From positions 11,063,575-11,127,574 of the forward strand of contig JACDQD010000005.1 of NCBI GenBank assembly GCA_019843655.1: DNA of 64,000 bases, written 5' to 3'. Below the pieces are notes generated by a model. It did no database searches. It was not told where the DNA came from and saw only the letters and a list, made by a program, of their open reading frames with translations. Positions within the stretch are counted from its first letter, which is position 1. Every line of letters begins with the position of its first letter. The DNA is from Lethocerus indicus. Lineage: Eukaryota; Arthropoda; Insecta; Hemiptera; Belostomatidae. A program made the translations under genes and the position numbers. Below are positions 26,024 to 40,600 of this stretch, in pieces.

Positions 26024-29000
26024 ATGCTGGGAAAGGGGTGAGGAATAGGCAAAAAGTACAAGTTCGTTAGGGGCGAGCGGAAATTTCGCCTTCGGAATAA
26101 ACGATTATTATTGAAATAACCAACGAGGCAAAAGGATCGATCGGCTCCTCTCTTCGGAACGTATCTCCACCGTTTTTAATTAACCGGGGGACAGTATCAG
26201 ACGATCGTTAGGAGCCTCCCCAATTATACAGCCATCATTAAGATATTTCTATTACACTCTGTTAAATAAGATCTCCTGGCCATTTGCTTTTAATCGTGGA
26301 ACGTTTTTTGCTTCTTCATTCGTTCCATTCTTATTGATTGTGAAGGGTGACTTAATTTTGCCGCGTAGGTTTTCGCTATCTGGGGTGAGCTGGGAACAAT
26401 GCTGGGTCGCCGAAAATATACACCAGAATCGGATTCTGATTATGTATAATCACGTAAAATACGTAATCAAATACATAATTATGTAAAAAAAATATGCATT
26501 TTCAATCCAGAGCGAAAATAGTAGATCAATTGATAATGAAGCAGATTATCAACAGGTTTTGTTTCAAAATAATAACGTCAACCTCTATTGGAAATAAAGC
26601 GGTAGTAATGACAATAATAATAATAATAGGGGATTTATTTTCTAAATGGCAACTGCGTGATTTAATTGTTGTTTAGCAAGATTCAATCCTATATTGATTC
26701 AATATTGATAATTAATTTTTCATTTATTAATCATAACTGTCCATTTGACTTCAATAAATTTCAAGTTTAGGATCTTCTTGTACATGAATATGTACAGTAT
26801 AAGTACAATGAATTGTACTTCAATATGTTTTTAATTTCTACCGAAGCAAAAAATCCTAGTGTGAAATAAATAATCGAAATTAAATGATAATTTCAGGTCT
26901 ATCTCCAACTTTTGATACGTAAAATGAAATTCGAGTCGTACAAACGGAGATTGGAAACCGCTTCGGTTTCCCAATTCAAATTGGAAAGCGGGTCAGACCC
27001 TGGGGTAGAATATTTTTTCAATTTCCCGTCAGATGGATGTTTTACGAGGCAGGAGGACGCTATTGAGAAAGGCGGTGGCAGCCAGGACTCCAGCTGCGTC
27101 CTTTAAGTGATATATAAATTTTACGGCGCTAAGCTACGGGCGCGTACCAATAGGCAGATGGGTATGGGACCTTTCACGCCCCCAAAACCCACAACCGACG
27201 TACCCATCCGTACGCGGTACCCAACACATATTGGGTTCCACAGTTTCGATTAGGCCCGCGGGCCGTTCAATAACATGACTAGGCCCTCCTCTCAACCACA
27301 CCCAAACAATAATAAAATATCAAGTTTCAGTTTGATTTCAAACTATTAGTCCTCCAATATCAAAATCTATACTAATTAGGAAAATATCGAAACCGCCATC
27401 GGAGGGATAGCATTAAGACTCTGTTCATGAAACTCAATCCTGCCACATAGCACGCTTCAGTACCTCACGACGAAAAAGATTTACTGAACGAAACTTTTTT
27501 GCGCTACACAAAAAGGTATTTACGAAAATTATGTTAAACCAGAATAAGATTCGGGACATCGCATCTTTATCATAAGACGGCAGGGATCGGTACCACTCTT
27601 ATGCAAATAAAATAATGGGGGAGCTTGAATAGGAACGCCCTAGTGCATAAGTTAAAAAAGAAAGGAATTTGTAAGAATTAAGCACGGCCGATGGAGCAAA
27701 TTTGGAAGTAATCCTCTCAGCGGTCCCCTGAGAAGTGGAAGACGGACCGGTAGATTACACAGAAGCCTTTAGAATTCCTTAAGCTGATGAGAGTAACCGG
27801 CTCTACTAGCGTCTTCTTTTATTTACTTTAAAACTCCAACTCAAAAATACGTGGCCGCGCTGGATTTATCTCTACATTCTTTTAAATCTTTATTTTAATA
27901 AAATTAAGGCAATTTTAATATGAATCCATGAACTGTCGTAAAGAACACGAATGCGAGTGGATTCAATCGAATAATCTGTAATATCGTAGTTATTGTATGA
28001 ACTCATTACTGCTATTAGCGAAATAATTTAACAAATAAAGGATAAAACGACTACAAGAAACTTAATTCTACGGTGTCGTGAAGACGAGTGAAATAGTAAC
28101 AGAAACATAGGAGCGCGGGGATGCACACCACGTTCATTGTGTCCTTACCACGAACGCTATAATTTCACCCCAATTAAAATGAGCAAACGGTGGTAGAAAT
28201 TCCGAGGGCGTTTGCCCGGGCTCGGAGTACCGAGGCGGAGCAGAACAGGAAGACTTTCCCACGCCTAAAACCCATCACGCATTGTTCCAACTTCCCAACT
28301 TCATTAAGAGCAAGTTGGAAACCTATTTCGGGACGATTCGGAGTTTGTACACCCCGGACTGACGGACAAAAATCATGCAGAGCAAACTTATTCTGAGACT
28401 AAACGTTGCAATTTTAAATTCACTATAAAAAAATCGAAAAAGGAGTAAAAAGGAACTTTTAGGACATGAAAAACAAGGAAAAATAAAAACTTCCATTCGG
28501 GTTTCTAATTACAAAAAACCCAGTCACATAAACATAATAATTCAATAATAGTTCGTACGATTGTTCCAATTACTTGTGATATTATGACGTGTGCAATGGG
28601 CGGATTGCAGAGGCTGATGCATTGCGCTGGCTTCGGACCGTTCAATGAAGACTTATATGTGTAGAAACAAAAAAAAATAATAATAAATCGAGTCCCCGCT
28701 CGGTCGTAAATCAGAGTGCCGTTAACCCAGAAAGGGGGGCGGGGGAGGGGGTTTTTAAAACGCATTGGGGCCGCCGAATGCGGGAAAGCCGGTCACGTGG
28801 TGTGTGCCCTCCGCGCGAAAATTCTGTGACGTGGGTCCCATTTCTTTCTTATTCCCCCGGGAACCATTCCCGGTGACGGACGTGACACTTTTATCGGAAA
28901 ACGGCCGAACAAAGGGAGACCATCCGTTGGCTGCTGGACGGGAAAGGAAGCGGGGAAAGGCATGCCACTATAGCGCGTGGAGGACGACTGCTATTGCTCA

Positions 29001-31606
29001 TTCCTATAAATCACTCGCCCCGTGTGTGTATAGCTCAGCCAAGTTGAGTTCCATCTCTGTGGAAACAGAAATGCTGCGAAATTCGTAGTAAAATTCATCC
29101 GCCGAAGTTGGAGGGAGGCCTATTAATACCGTATTACGACTGTTATCGGCAGCGTAGCAATGCGGCGGGACAGGTGTGAGCGATATCCGATTTAGGCATC
29201 AGAATTGGAATTACATTTGCACTGTACGAGGCCATTGACACTTCCCCCCGTCCTGCAACTCTCTCTCAAGTGGAAAGACATTGGATAGTCGGGAACGGAT
29301 AAAAGCTAAAAGCACTGCTGAAACCGGTATTCTTTCTTTTCCTATTTTTAGAGCTCCAGGACAAAGAAAATTCACGATCAGTTCTAGCGACAAAGTGTGT
29401 TCTGGAAAACCCATAAAAATGGAGACAATAATGTCATCGAAATAGTTCGAAAAAATCGCCGAATTTAAAACTTTCTAATGACAAAAATGGGCAAAAATTG
29501 TCCAGTAGTATCCTCCCCGTTGACAAATTAAAACCACACAACTGTGTGGTATGAAATAAATATGAAACTTTAAACACGGTCTTGAACCAGCCGACTCATA
29601 TTAATATTCAGCACTGGAAAACAGTGTTACAACGAACGTCATTTACACAATTCTTTGAATCCTCAGGGCGCAGAATTTTTAAAATAATAAAACACGACTT
29701 CAATGACTCTATTGAACTAATTTGGAATGAAAAAAAAACAACCTAGCGACTTCTCTTTCCCGCCCATCCAATTAAACTCACATTTGTTAATAAAAAGAGA
29801 CCAGACGGATCGAATTAACTTTGGGCTGTAATTATCTCGAGCGAACCTGGTGCAGAATTTATTCAGTTCAGGCAGATTATGAAGTTCCGGTGTCCGAAAA
29901 AAAACAGTGGAGGAGGTGACCCTGTGCTCTAAGCGGCGGCGGATAAAAACTGTCGGGGCGGTCCGATGGCATTATAATAGTGGGCCGCGGCACTAATTAG
30001 GCACCGGAGAAATAAATAAAGTCCACAGGCGCTCCTCCCTTTATCCGATTTGTATGCGCTAAGAGGCTCGGACCCGTAGACAAAGTCCCTTCGTTTGGAC
30101 ACCGAAACCAACCGCCGAAAAAAAAAGCTATAGGGGCCAATTTCGCCCTTTTCTACTTCGGGCGAATGCTTAGTCCACCTAATTGAATAAACACGATTAA
30201 AAACTTTAAAAGCCTCCACCATCCCGCCTACCAAACTGCCTTTCTAATGAGCTTAAGAATGCAATTCCTTTAGTGTACAACATCGTCCTTTAATAATTCG
30301 CAGTTTTTTTTTGCCCCAGCATTCTTAATATAAAACAAATCTTATAAGGGAAATCGAAGGGCCGATAAATTGGATAACAAGAAGGAAATTATTTGATTAG
30401 TAAATAATGACATTACATCAAGCAAAGCCTCTTTCAATATTTAGGTTTTACATCTTATGGCGACGAGTAGCAATGACTAAACTTCTAAAATACTACTCTC
30501 CTTCAAGAATCCTCTAATAGGCCGAGTTCCCGGTATTGCCTCTTAGTATGGTTTTAGTGAAAATTGTTGAGAATATAACACTAGGTTAAATTCCAAGTAA
30601 AGGCCGACTTCAATTGTTAATTGGTAACTAGTCAACCAAATATTTTTCGGTAATTATATAGCAGCGTACAATTGTAATGCGAAAATAGGTGATAGGAAAC
30701 CGGGCGCGAGTTTTCTAAGCGACAAAACCCCCATCGACCTTAAATGAGTGAAAATGTCATATTTTCCCTTGCTTTCGTGACCGTGAGCAGGTCGGAACAA
30801 AGTCGGAACTAAAATTGTATTAGCGCATAAATCGTATAATCGCAATACAAACCACTTGTAATTTTTTCCCCTGTGTTTCGACCCCGGGCTGTTATTATAT
30901 TGAAACCAAAATAAAAACACGAGGTTCCCCTTCTGGCGGGACTTACATTTAGAAGTGCATAGGTATTCGGCCCTTATCCGATTGTACTGAAAGAAATTGG
31001 CCCGGAATAAAAAGCAATTGCCCTTTGCCACTGAACGGTAATGCAAGGTCAGTTTTTAATAGTTGCGTGCCCAGACCTCGAGAATTGTTCGCTGCAACTT
31101 GATCTTGTGGGCAGCGACCAACTAAACTCACTTTTATTGCAAAAAAAACTGAATGAAAACTGATTATTCAGAACAAACACGGTTTTCTGAATATAATCGT
31201 AGTAATTGGCATTTCTTGTAAATATATCAAAATTCTACGCAATAAAAATTAAAACTAATGGTAATTAAAACTTGGAATTCTTAAAACGAAATATTCTGAC
31301 CAGTAAGATCTCAAAGTTCAAAAATCAAAGTATTATAAGTCTAAATCACTGCTAGATATTATTAGCTTAAGCGGAATGATATTGGGAGTGGAAAAATATA
31401 TAAATCGCTGAAGTGGAAAAATGAGTATTAAGGCTTTTTTTTCGGAACATTAATTCCATTTCTAATGCAAATTGAATCGCGAAACGGTTTATTCAAGATT
31501 TATCGCTCTCAGTAAATACTACAGTTAAAATAAAACAAATTACATTTTCGTCTCTGCATAAATGAATAGGCCACCTCAGCAATGTCATTAAATATGAAAT
31601 GAGTTC

Positions 31607-31640
<34 letters not shown>

Positions 31641-34600
31641 TCCGTACTTCGGTTTGATATTATTTTTATAATTTAATATTTAACATCAAAAATGGATCTA
31701 TAAATGGATACGTTTCATCGTACCCGCTAAATTACTAGAATTGGTTTTCGTTCCCCAATTGAAAATTTTAATTATTAATATTTCTCAACATAATTTCTTA
31801 CTAACACCTACTAAGTGCTACTAACTATTATTCAGAACGGAATGATACTGATATTAGTGAAACTTTTTGTCTAGCTTAGGAACAATTAAGCGAGTCCCCA
31901 ATCATTTTCTCAACGATCGTCCGAATCACATACTCTCCCGCCCCCCAACAGGGCTCCTACCGCGAACCACTATATCGCCCGCATTAAATTCACTGCCCGT
32001 GTATTAATTTTTAAATAAACCCATCTATCGACCGAACCTTTAATTTGTTCTCGATACTGGTGGCCAGCGAGTTAAAGGTTGCTGTGGAACTAAAGGTCAA
32101 CAAAAGAAGGGAGGCCGTGGGGAGCCGAGCTCGCCCTAATGTCAGTCTAACCCCCTCGCCCTCCGCCTCTTATCCGGCCCATCGCTCTCCACCGGCTAAA
32201 ACCGCTCCACCACTTAACTCCTTCTAATCGGGGGGTCTTGAGAGTTTCAATCTTGAGGAGCGAACACCCCCGCCCCTCCAACAGAAAAGGAAGAGGAGGA
32301 TAAGGGGCGCCGACGTGCACGCGGATAAGAAGAGGAGACGATAATGAGCTGGGGAATTTAGCGAAACGTGACAACGCTGGCTTCGTTATCATTATTAGCG
32401 GTAGCAAAAAATGCGGCACCTCAACTTGAGTAGGACTCGATCGATTGACTGGCGCGGTAATTCGCTCGGATTCCTTAATCAATCCTTAATCAGTTTGCAG
32501 TGGAAGTCTTGGAAATGATAAAGAAAATAATGACTAATATTCCATTTCTCCCGCACTACGCTGCTCGGATGATCGAATTACATCGGTGGTATCTTCGTCG
32601 AATTACATTTCTTCCATTACTAATTCAAAATTGTGGAAAGGCGCTCGTTCTGGCAACTACAAGACATCATAATTATGGCATCTCTTTTTATAATACTAAA
32701 TTGCGAACAAACTCTTTCAGAATCCAAGGAAATATAATTCTTTGCACATGAATATACCCGAAAATAAGCTTTAAGAAATAAATAAGGGGCATATAATAAG
32801 AGGAAAAAATTATTTTCGCACCAATTTATTTGTAACTCTTAATTAAACATGAAAAGATAGTTGAATAATTAGCAATAATGTTCCCTATTAACCATATCTT
32901 CTTTCATGGTTGAACTCCTTCGTCTCAATACAAATTTCGGTTCGAAAGTGAATTATACATTGTGTGTATAGTGGGTCAATACCCACCCCATTAGGCGAAA
33001 AAAGGAAATTGAGAAAATAACGAAATAAGTTTTCGTCGTCCATTGCGCCTCTGGGGACTCAATCATGGATTTTTTTCACCTCTGCCGCCCAGAAGCTTTC
33101 GGTTTCTCAGAATTTTTAAAACTGGATTAAGTATTATTTATGGGGCACCGGGGATTATTACACCCTTCGGGGGCCTGATTAATTGAACAAAGGACTGATT
33201 TATGTTTAGGTAGGCGTCGGATACACTAAAGAGAGAGTTCATTACCACCACAATACCTTACACCGGACTCCTATACTCCACTCCTAAAAACTTCAAATTA
33301 AAAAAACTAAAATTTAAACTATGCATGATAGTTCTATATTAGTATTAAGTAGGCAATAAGAGGTGTGCGTATGTAGTGATCTAGAGCCAAAGTAGAAGCC
33401 AGTAGCTAATTATGGAATTGATTTAATCTTAAAAATACTTCGCTGTATGTACTCCAGGTTTGTGAATTTCCCGTGAACTAAAGAAACATAAATATATGAA
33501 AGAAAATGGGATCGCCATGCTTCCTGGTAGCGATAGCCTAACCCAAACAATATGTAACATAAGAACATAACAGTCTAGTAGCTACTTGTACTAGACAAGC
33601 TACGAGGAGGAAAAAATTATCGATTCATTGACTGTTGAAAATATACCGTCAAATCGCTTGCGACTAGTAACCTGGAGAACCTATAAACGGAAAGTAGTAG
33701 GAGCACCTAGTTATAACGTTTCTAAAAAATCGCTCACCAACTAAACTCAATTTGCCTAGCCATAGATAGCTCCAAGTTACAGGCGTTTTTACTTTCAGTT
33801 CCATTGTATCATACCATCGTTCTAGACGGATTGAGCACATTTAGATGGCACAATTATCAGTTAGTAGAGTACTTATTGGTTAAATACACGGCGAATGCCG
33901 AATTAAGTGTTTAGCTTAAAACGGTAGCAGGAAATAATGAACTCCCTATTGGGTAATAATAATAATTGGCCTTCTTTCGTCCTTTAGACCTTTGCTAATT
34001 TCGTGTTCAAGATTTTGAATCGTTGGGTACATACAACAATTACGAATGTACTGCGAGCCTGAATTCTGAAATCGCTGAAACACAGGTTGGCGAGCGTAGA
34101 TTTCGTGTGTATCTGTCTCCTCTCGCTGGTTTGGTCTTTTACTAGACTGGTCTCGGCTGCTCGCCATTTGCAGTAGCGGTGATAGTCACTTTTGGCACTA
34201 TCGATGTTTTTTGGCCATCCTCACAGCACTGTCAGTGTCACTTGTACTGTAAGGCGCTATATGTAAGGCGCTAATACTAAAATGTAAGACAGACCTTTGT
34301 TGCGGGCTAGTATTAGGTGCGCCGTACCATTGAAACTAGTAGCGCATTAAACTGAATACACTACGCGTTTTAATAGTGTTAAAAATAACTCAAATATTAA
34401 AATATATTATGATCTACCTTCCCGAAAAATCCCACCCCCCTCAACTCAAAAAGACAAACAAAATCCTCGAAAAACACAATAACAAGACAGGCATATATAC
34501 ATACGCCAACCACCACAGTACAAGTGAAAGTGACAGTGCAGTGAGGTTGCCCAAAAAACATCCAAAGTGCCAAATGTGACTAACACCGCTACTGAAGGTG

Positions 34601-37600
34601 GCGAGCAGCCGAAACCGGTCTAGCAAAAGACCAAACCAGCGAGAAGAGACAGAAACATACGAAATCTACGGTATTCCAACACCTCGCAGACCACAAAACA
34701 GGTATGTTAAACAGGTTGGCGAGGTTTAAGCTCAATTGAATATACCTTCTGCAATGTTCTGCCCAGTAAATTCTGAGCACTCGAGAACACCATGATATTA
34801 TTTTGTTTGCTGTTGTTTGTTCCAATTTATGAACGATTATATTGGAAAACGTTAATGATTCACGCGACTTATTGCAAAACTCTTGAAACCGTAAATCCTG
34901 GACAAACAAATCATTTCTCGCCCTGAATGGGTGATTGGTATTAGCATAAAATCCGTTTAGGAGGCCCCGCTGACGATTGAAAACTCTCATTTCAGTCCTG
35001 TTACTCAAAATAATAAACCATCAACAGTAAAAATTTATAGCTGAATGAGTTAAACATGTAAATCAATCTTATGTTAAAAAGATACATTTTTCATTACTTG
35101 AATAGCGCAATTTTGCGATTATGCGCTTAATGATATATTTTATTTGAACACATAAAAAATTAGAGGTTTTCCAGTGAGTCCAATAATTACCATGTACCTC
35201 GTCAGCCTGAATGCGGCGCAATTTCTTACTGGAATTATAGATATGGACACGTATGCATACACACACACACACACACACACATTCTGTTCAGATATTTAAG
35301 TTTTAATGTCTCAAAAAGAGTATTATTAATACTCTTCTTGTCCCCTCCCGTTGTCCTCACTCTATGAAGCTTCTCTCTCTGTAAACATGATGCGTCTGTA
35401 CATAGCGACGAACCTGTACCAATTTGTAAATTTGAAACTGCATGAAGAGCACAAAGAGCACTTGGCCATTTGTTTCGCATGAGGCACACATTGACTGCAT
35501 GGCATGACTTCGTTTTTGTTGTGTGCATTTCTGGGGAAAACTAAAGAAAAGAACGGTCCTTGTCTAATAACGCGGCCCAGAGCTTTATTCGGACGCAGGA
35601 CCGGATCTAGGTAATGCGGTAAACTCCGACACAATCCCTTGCTGTAAATAACTTTAGCTTGGTTCGATGCACAATTTTTGAATAGACTGTGCATTTCGCT
35701 ATGAATCTGGTTGGCGTTTAGACTGAGAAACATTTTTTTATCGAAATGTATAACGGTAGTCATCTTAGAATATATTACAATAGATTTAGAGGTAGTAGGC
35801 TTGTTCGATAATATTGAACATTTATCAGCAAACAATGTATATCTGCACTATTGTGAAGAATCTGAGTGCAACACAAAATATTTAGCGCAATAAGATTTCT
35901 CAGAATAACAAGTCGTTCAAGCCATTAGATTCTAGTAATTTATTTAAGAAAAAATTGGCGATCGGTAATCGATCCGTAGCGACACTGGCGACGTTCAATT
36001 ATTGAGCCTGTCATTTGAGCAGTCTTTCTTTCGGAACAGTGGGAACACTTCAAGTAGTTCCTTCACAGAATTCAAACATAAATATTGACAAAAGTGAGAT
36101 GCCCCAAAAAGAGGTCAAGGAACCTATCGAACATACCCCTATTTGGGATCGGTACGTTCCCGGGCTCCTTAATGTTTTTTAAATTGCGCGGACTAAAAGA
36201 CAGACAGATATGTGAGGATCGATTTTTGTGTGATATGTTACTGCATTGTAAATACAAGATCGTGTCACACAAGAATGGATTCTCACATGGAACATCCGCG
36301 ACGGTTTTTGTAAAATAGGCGAATTGAAGGGAAAGCCTTTTGAAGCCTACTAGAGTTAATTGATACTACTAGAGTTGGATCGATACTCAATCCACTATTT
36401 TATTGTAAAATATTATAATTTTAATAAACGCTCTACTATAGGTTATAAAAGAAATTATGGAAATTTGTAACCAGATATGTATGAAAATACTAGGTCATTT
36501 ATTTGGGAGAAATGCACCCGTATGCAAAATACGGACAGCGCATTATATCATATATAGCTATCGTATTATACCTCAGAACATTTTATTTGTTCGAAACTGG
36601 TTACGATTCAATAAAGCCAGGTATAATACCATCGTTAAAATTGTCTAACCGTCGAGAACAATAAATTTGCCAGTAAGCGGAGTGCCTACTTCTACATTCC
36701 GACCCCAAACAACAATCTTTCTATGTACCGTAGATTTCGTGTGTTTCTGTCTCCTCTCGCTGGTTGAGTCTTTTGCTTATAAACGAAAGTTGAAAACTCG
36801 AAAAATTTGTTTTTTCAAAAATTTTCAGTGGGCTATAATCGCCCCGCTAATACTATTAAAAAGACAAAAACAAGACACGGATATATACACACGACAAACA
36901 GACAACCACCACAGTACAAGTGGCAGTGACAGTGCAGTGAGGATGCCCAAAAAACATCCAAAGTGCCAAAGTGATAACCCCGCTACTGAAGATGGCGAGC
37001 AGCCGATACCGGTCTAGCAAAAGACCAAACCAGCGAGAGAAGACAGAAAAACGAATCATACGAAATATAAGGTATTCCAACCCCCCACAGACCACAAAAC
37101 AGGTATTCTAAACTTTCTATGTACAATAATGGCCGACAATACTTATTGTCTGTCGCCGAAACTTATATATTCCGTATGGCGGGATTCCGTTATCCCTACG
37201 GCTTTGTTGAATCGTAATGGGTTTCATACAATAGAAATGTTCTAAATAGTTGAATACACCGTACTCAGTGTACTCGTGTGGAATAGCATTCTCGAACGCG
37301 CGTAAATATATTTGAAGGCTTAAACGACACCGAAGATGTCTCGACGGAGAAAACAAGGTAGGCCGAAATCGAAAAATAATTTAACCGAAAGGAGCGAGGC
37401 CTTTATCGGGCCTCCAACTGACGCCAACCAATGTATCACTTGTGTGTTGTTGACTGTTTGTTTCTGCCTGTTTGTTTGTCCCGTCTGTTCTTGTTTTGCC
37501 TTGTCTCGTGTGTTCTAGAGTGGATGATGACGAGGCCGCGGCTGGATACGGACAGCCGAATATGGAAATGCGGAGGGCGACGACCAAGTTCGTTTGCACT

Positions 37601-40600
37601 ATGACAGGCCCGCTTGTTACCGGGCCCAGCGAAAAAACCCAATTTTAACTGTTAGGGCCATCTCAGAATCGCGCCCAACACCGCCGCCTATAAGGAACGC
37701 GTACACTTAACGTTTTTAATGGCTCTGAGCTTTATTTTTTGATACGCTTTAATCGGTTCACCACGAATGACAAATCTCGAGCGCATGGCCTGAAAAGCAG
37801 AAAGCTTGGAGCCGCAGCATTTCTTTTGTAGCCAGCGAGCGTTTACCTCGTATCGAAGGAACCGATACTAATATTGCGCCGTTGCTCGGATTTCGACGAA
37901 GAGGAGTATCAGTCTCGGCCCTCCCAAAGTGAGTGTTATAAATGCTTTGGCTCTTGTGTGTTGTTCAGTGTTGGTGGAAGACAAGACCGTTGTGTGTTTC
38001 GGTGTTCACGCTCACTGTTTTCTTCTTGCTGGTGTTCATCTCTCTCATTCGTGTTCTTATCTGTTGCACCAGTTCTGTACAGTGTCGTGTCCCCGCCCCC
38101 CATCACCGCCACCCATTCCACTGCCCCCGATCGGCCTCAAACTTTCACACATCATCGACTCCTTTCAAACATCGCATCGTATGTTGTCAGTGTCATTCCC
38201 TTTCTGTGACTACACCGCCTGATTAGCCCCCCGCCCCGCCATAATCCTTTTTCTCTCTTTCGCTCTGTCCCCTGGCTGTCGATCAGAACATGAGTACAGC
38301 ACGAAATTGAAAATGTGACCAAAAGTGTGCATTGTTTTGTCGCATGATACATAATTGGGTGGCTAATATTGTTGGAAGACGGCTTATTTATCTATTATCG
38401 TATTTCATGCACCGCTAACGTCATACCCGGTCCTTCCTTTCCAAACCACGCGTGCTTTGAGTCAGAATCGATATTTTCCTTCGGACAGGTTCTCTGGTAA
38501 AAGCCTCCTGGAAGCTTCTGGCCGTCCGCTAAGCATTATTTCTCTATCTTCTCTCGGCCAATTTTTTCGAAAGCTTAGATTTCTTTTTAACCGTAAAATG
38601 TTTCCGGCGTTTGTTCGAAGAGCGATCGTTGGCTTAAAACGGCCGAGGACGATAAATCCTCGACCGCCCACCTCTTCTGTATCGATCGCTTATGGATGCT
38701 TTTGGCCTATTGTTGGGAACGAAAGCGCTAAGCATTACTTGCGTCTTAATTCCCATTCATTTTTCGTTTTCTTTTCAATAATTAATAAATTATATCGATC
38801 ACTACACGGTATTCATTTCATCGAGCGATCTCTCCCGTCGTTCGCGCGTTTAACGTTTTTAATTTTAAAATTCTACAATAACCGATATTTTCAGCTCATC
38901 CCGAAAACTAATAGGTCGATGGAGGGTAGAGGTGTCGCTGATCGGTATAGGTATTTCGTTGCAGGTAATCGCGGTAATATCGATCCTGTTCATCGTCCTG
39001 TCGACAATCGCCCTCACTCTGAATACGATACCGCATATGCAGGTGAATGACGAGAAGGGAACCCTACAGGACAATCCCCAATTGGCAATGGTGGAAGCCG
39101 TCTGCATCACTTGGTTCACGTTGGAGTACGTGTTGAGGTTCAGCGCTTCGCCGAACAAATGGAAATTCTTCAAAGGAGGACTGAATATAATCGACCTTTT
39201 GGCTATACTACCGTATTACGTATCACTGTTCCTCGTCGAAACTAATAAAAACGCCAACGACCAGTTCCAAGACGTGAGGAGAGTAGTACAGATATTCAGA
39301 ATCATGAGGATATTGAGAATATTGAAACTTGCCAGACATTCGACCGGCCTCCAGAGTTTGGGTTTTTTTACGCTCCAGGGAACTCGTATAAAGAGTTGAG
39401 AGCCTGCTTGATGCTCTTTTCCTCGCGGATGGGAGTGCTCATATTTTCGAGTTTGGCCTATTTCGCCGAGAAGGAAGAGCCGGGAACTAAATTCAGTAGC
39501 ATACCGGAGACTTTCTGGTGGGCGGGTATCACGATGACGACGGTCGGCTATGGCGACATCTACCCGACGACTCCGCTGGGCAAGGTAATAGGCAGCGTCT
39601 GTTGTATCTGCGGCGTCTTGGTCATTGCCCTCCCCATTCCCATCATTGTCAACAACTTCGCCGAGTTCTACAAGAACCAGATGCGCCGCGAGAAGGCGCT
39701 CAAGCGACGCGAGGCCCTCGAGCGGGCCAAGAGGGAAGGCAGCATCGTCTCCTTCCATCACATCAACCTCAGGGACGCCTTCGCTAAGAGTATGGACCTC
39801 ATTGACGTCATCGTCGATACAGGTGAGTCCCTCACCTCACCTACTCTAACAACTTTCAAATCAGTAACCCTTCTTAATGTCTGCACCCGACCCTTAGTCC
39901 TCGTGTGCTGTTCAAACACCGATTCCTTAGATATAAGGATAGTTAAAACGATTTATGTTCAATTTTTAACATTTCATACTCTGTGATAAATTTATGCTGC
40001 TTCTAAAAAATGTATTTTCAGCGTTTAGATTATTTCTATTTCGTGTTCTTGGACCACAATCTTTCACAAGGTAAGTACTGTGAAATAATATAACCCGTTA
40101 TAGCGATCTTGGCAATTATTTATCCAGACTACGTATAAGAAAAAATCAATACCAATTGTGAAAATGGAAAATGAACCTAACAAAAGGAACAACGTTCGAA
40201 CTTTATTACAAAAAATTGGGTCCCATATATTTCTATTTGTCGGCTATTCATGATAGTAAAATTGAGAGGTAAATAATCACATTAATGATACTATAAACGC
40301 CAACAAAAGTTTAAAGAAATATTAATTTCTTAATATTATTTATAACCTGGAATAGTTTGAGGAATTTTAAAACGCCTGTGTTTCATCCGAGGCTGGTACG
40401 AGAATCGAAATTCGAACGTTCGTTTTCTGGTGGAGTAGAAACCGCGCAGTTGTGGACCAGCACGGTACTGGCCTAGAAATTAAATCCCTTCACCGGATAT
40501 AACAGGATCAAAAAGTGGTCTGGAAATTGGGCCGAATGGAGGAGATTAACATGGACGAGTGCCGGGCCGTGAGAATCGGCCGGAAAATTGGAAAACCGCC

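Larger units (their letters stand above)
22591..38964 (+). other. Shab intron 1 (16.4 kb)
   Basis: Bounded by GTCAGT at 22591 and TTGCAG at 38964. It separates the T1 domain from the membrane core. It contains foldback copies 6, 7 and 8, the TTTC, GA, TA and CA microsatellites, and GC-rich blocks near 28700-28950, 32100-32300 and 37550-38290. An ATG with a zinc-finger-repressor-like start lies at 37336. No other nested gene is supported. Confidence 0.85.

Noticed and set aside
35362..35835. 157-codon open frame on the minus strand in Shab intron 1
   Set aside because: It has no recognisable domain, splice partners or codon bias. It may be chance or a worn mobile-element piece, but nothing supports it.
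38457..38964. Open frame running into Shab exon 2 from the left
   Set aside because: It is intron sequence. Its frame differs from that of the channel, and a clear acceptor stands at 38963-38964.
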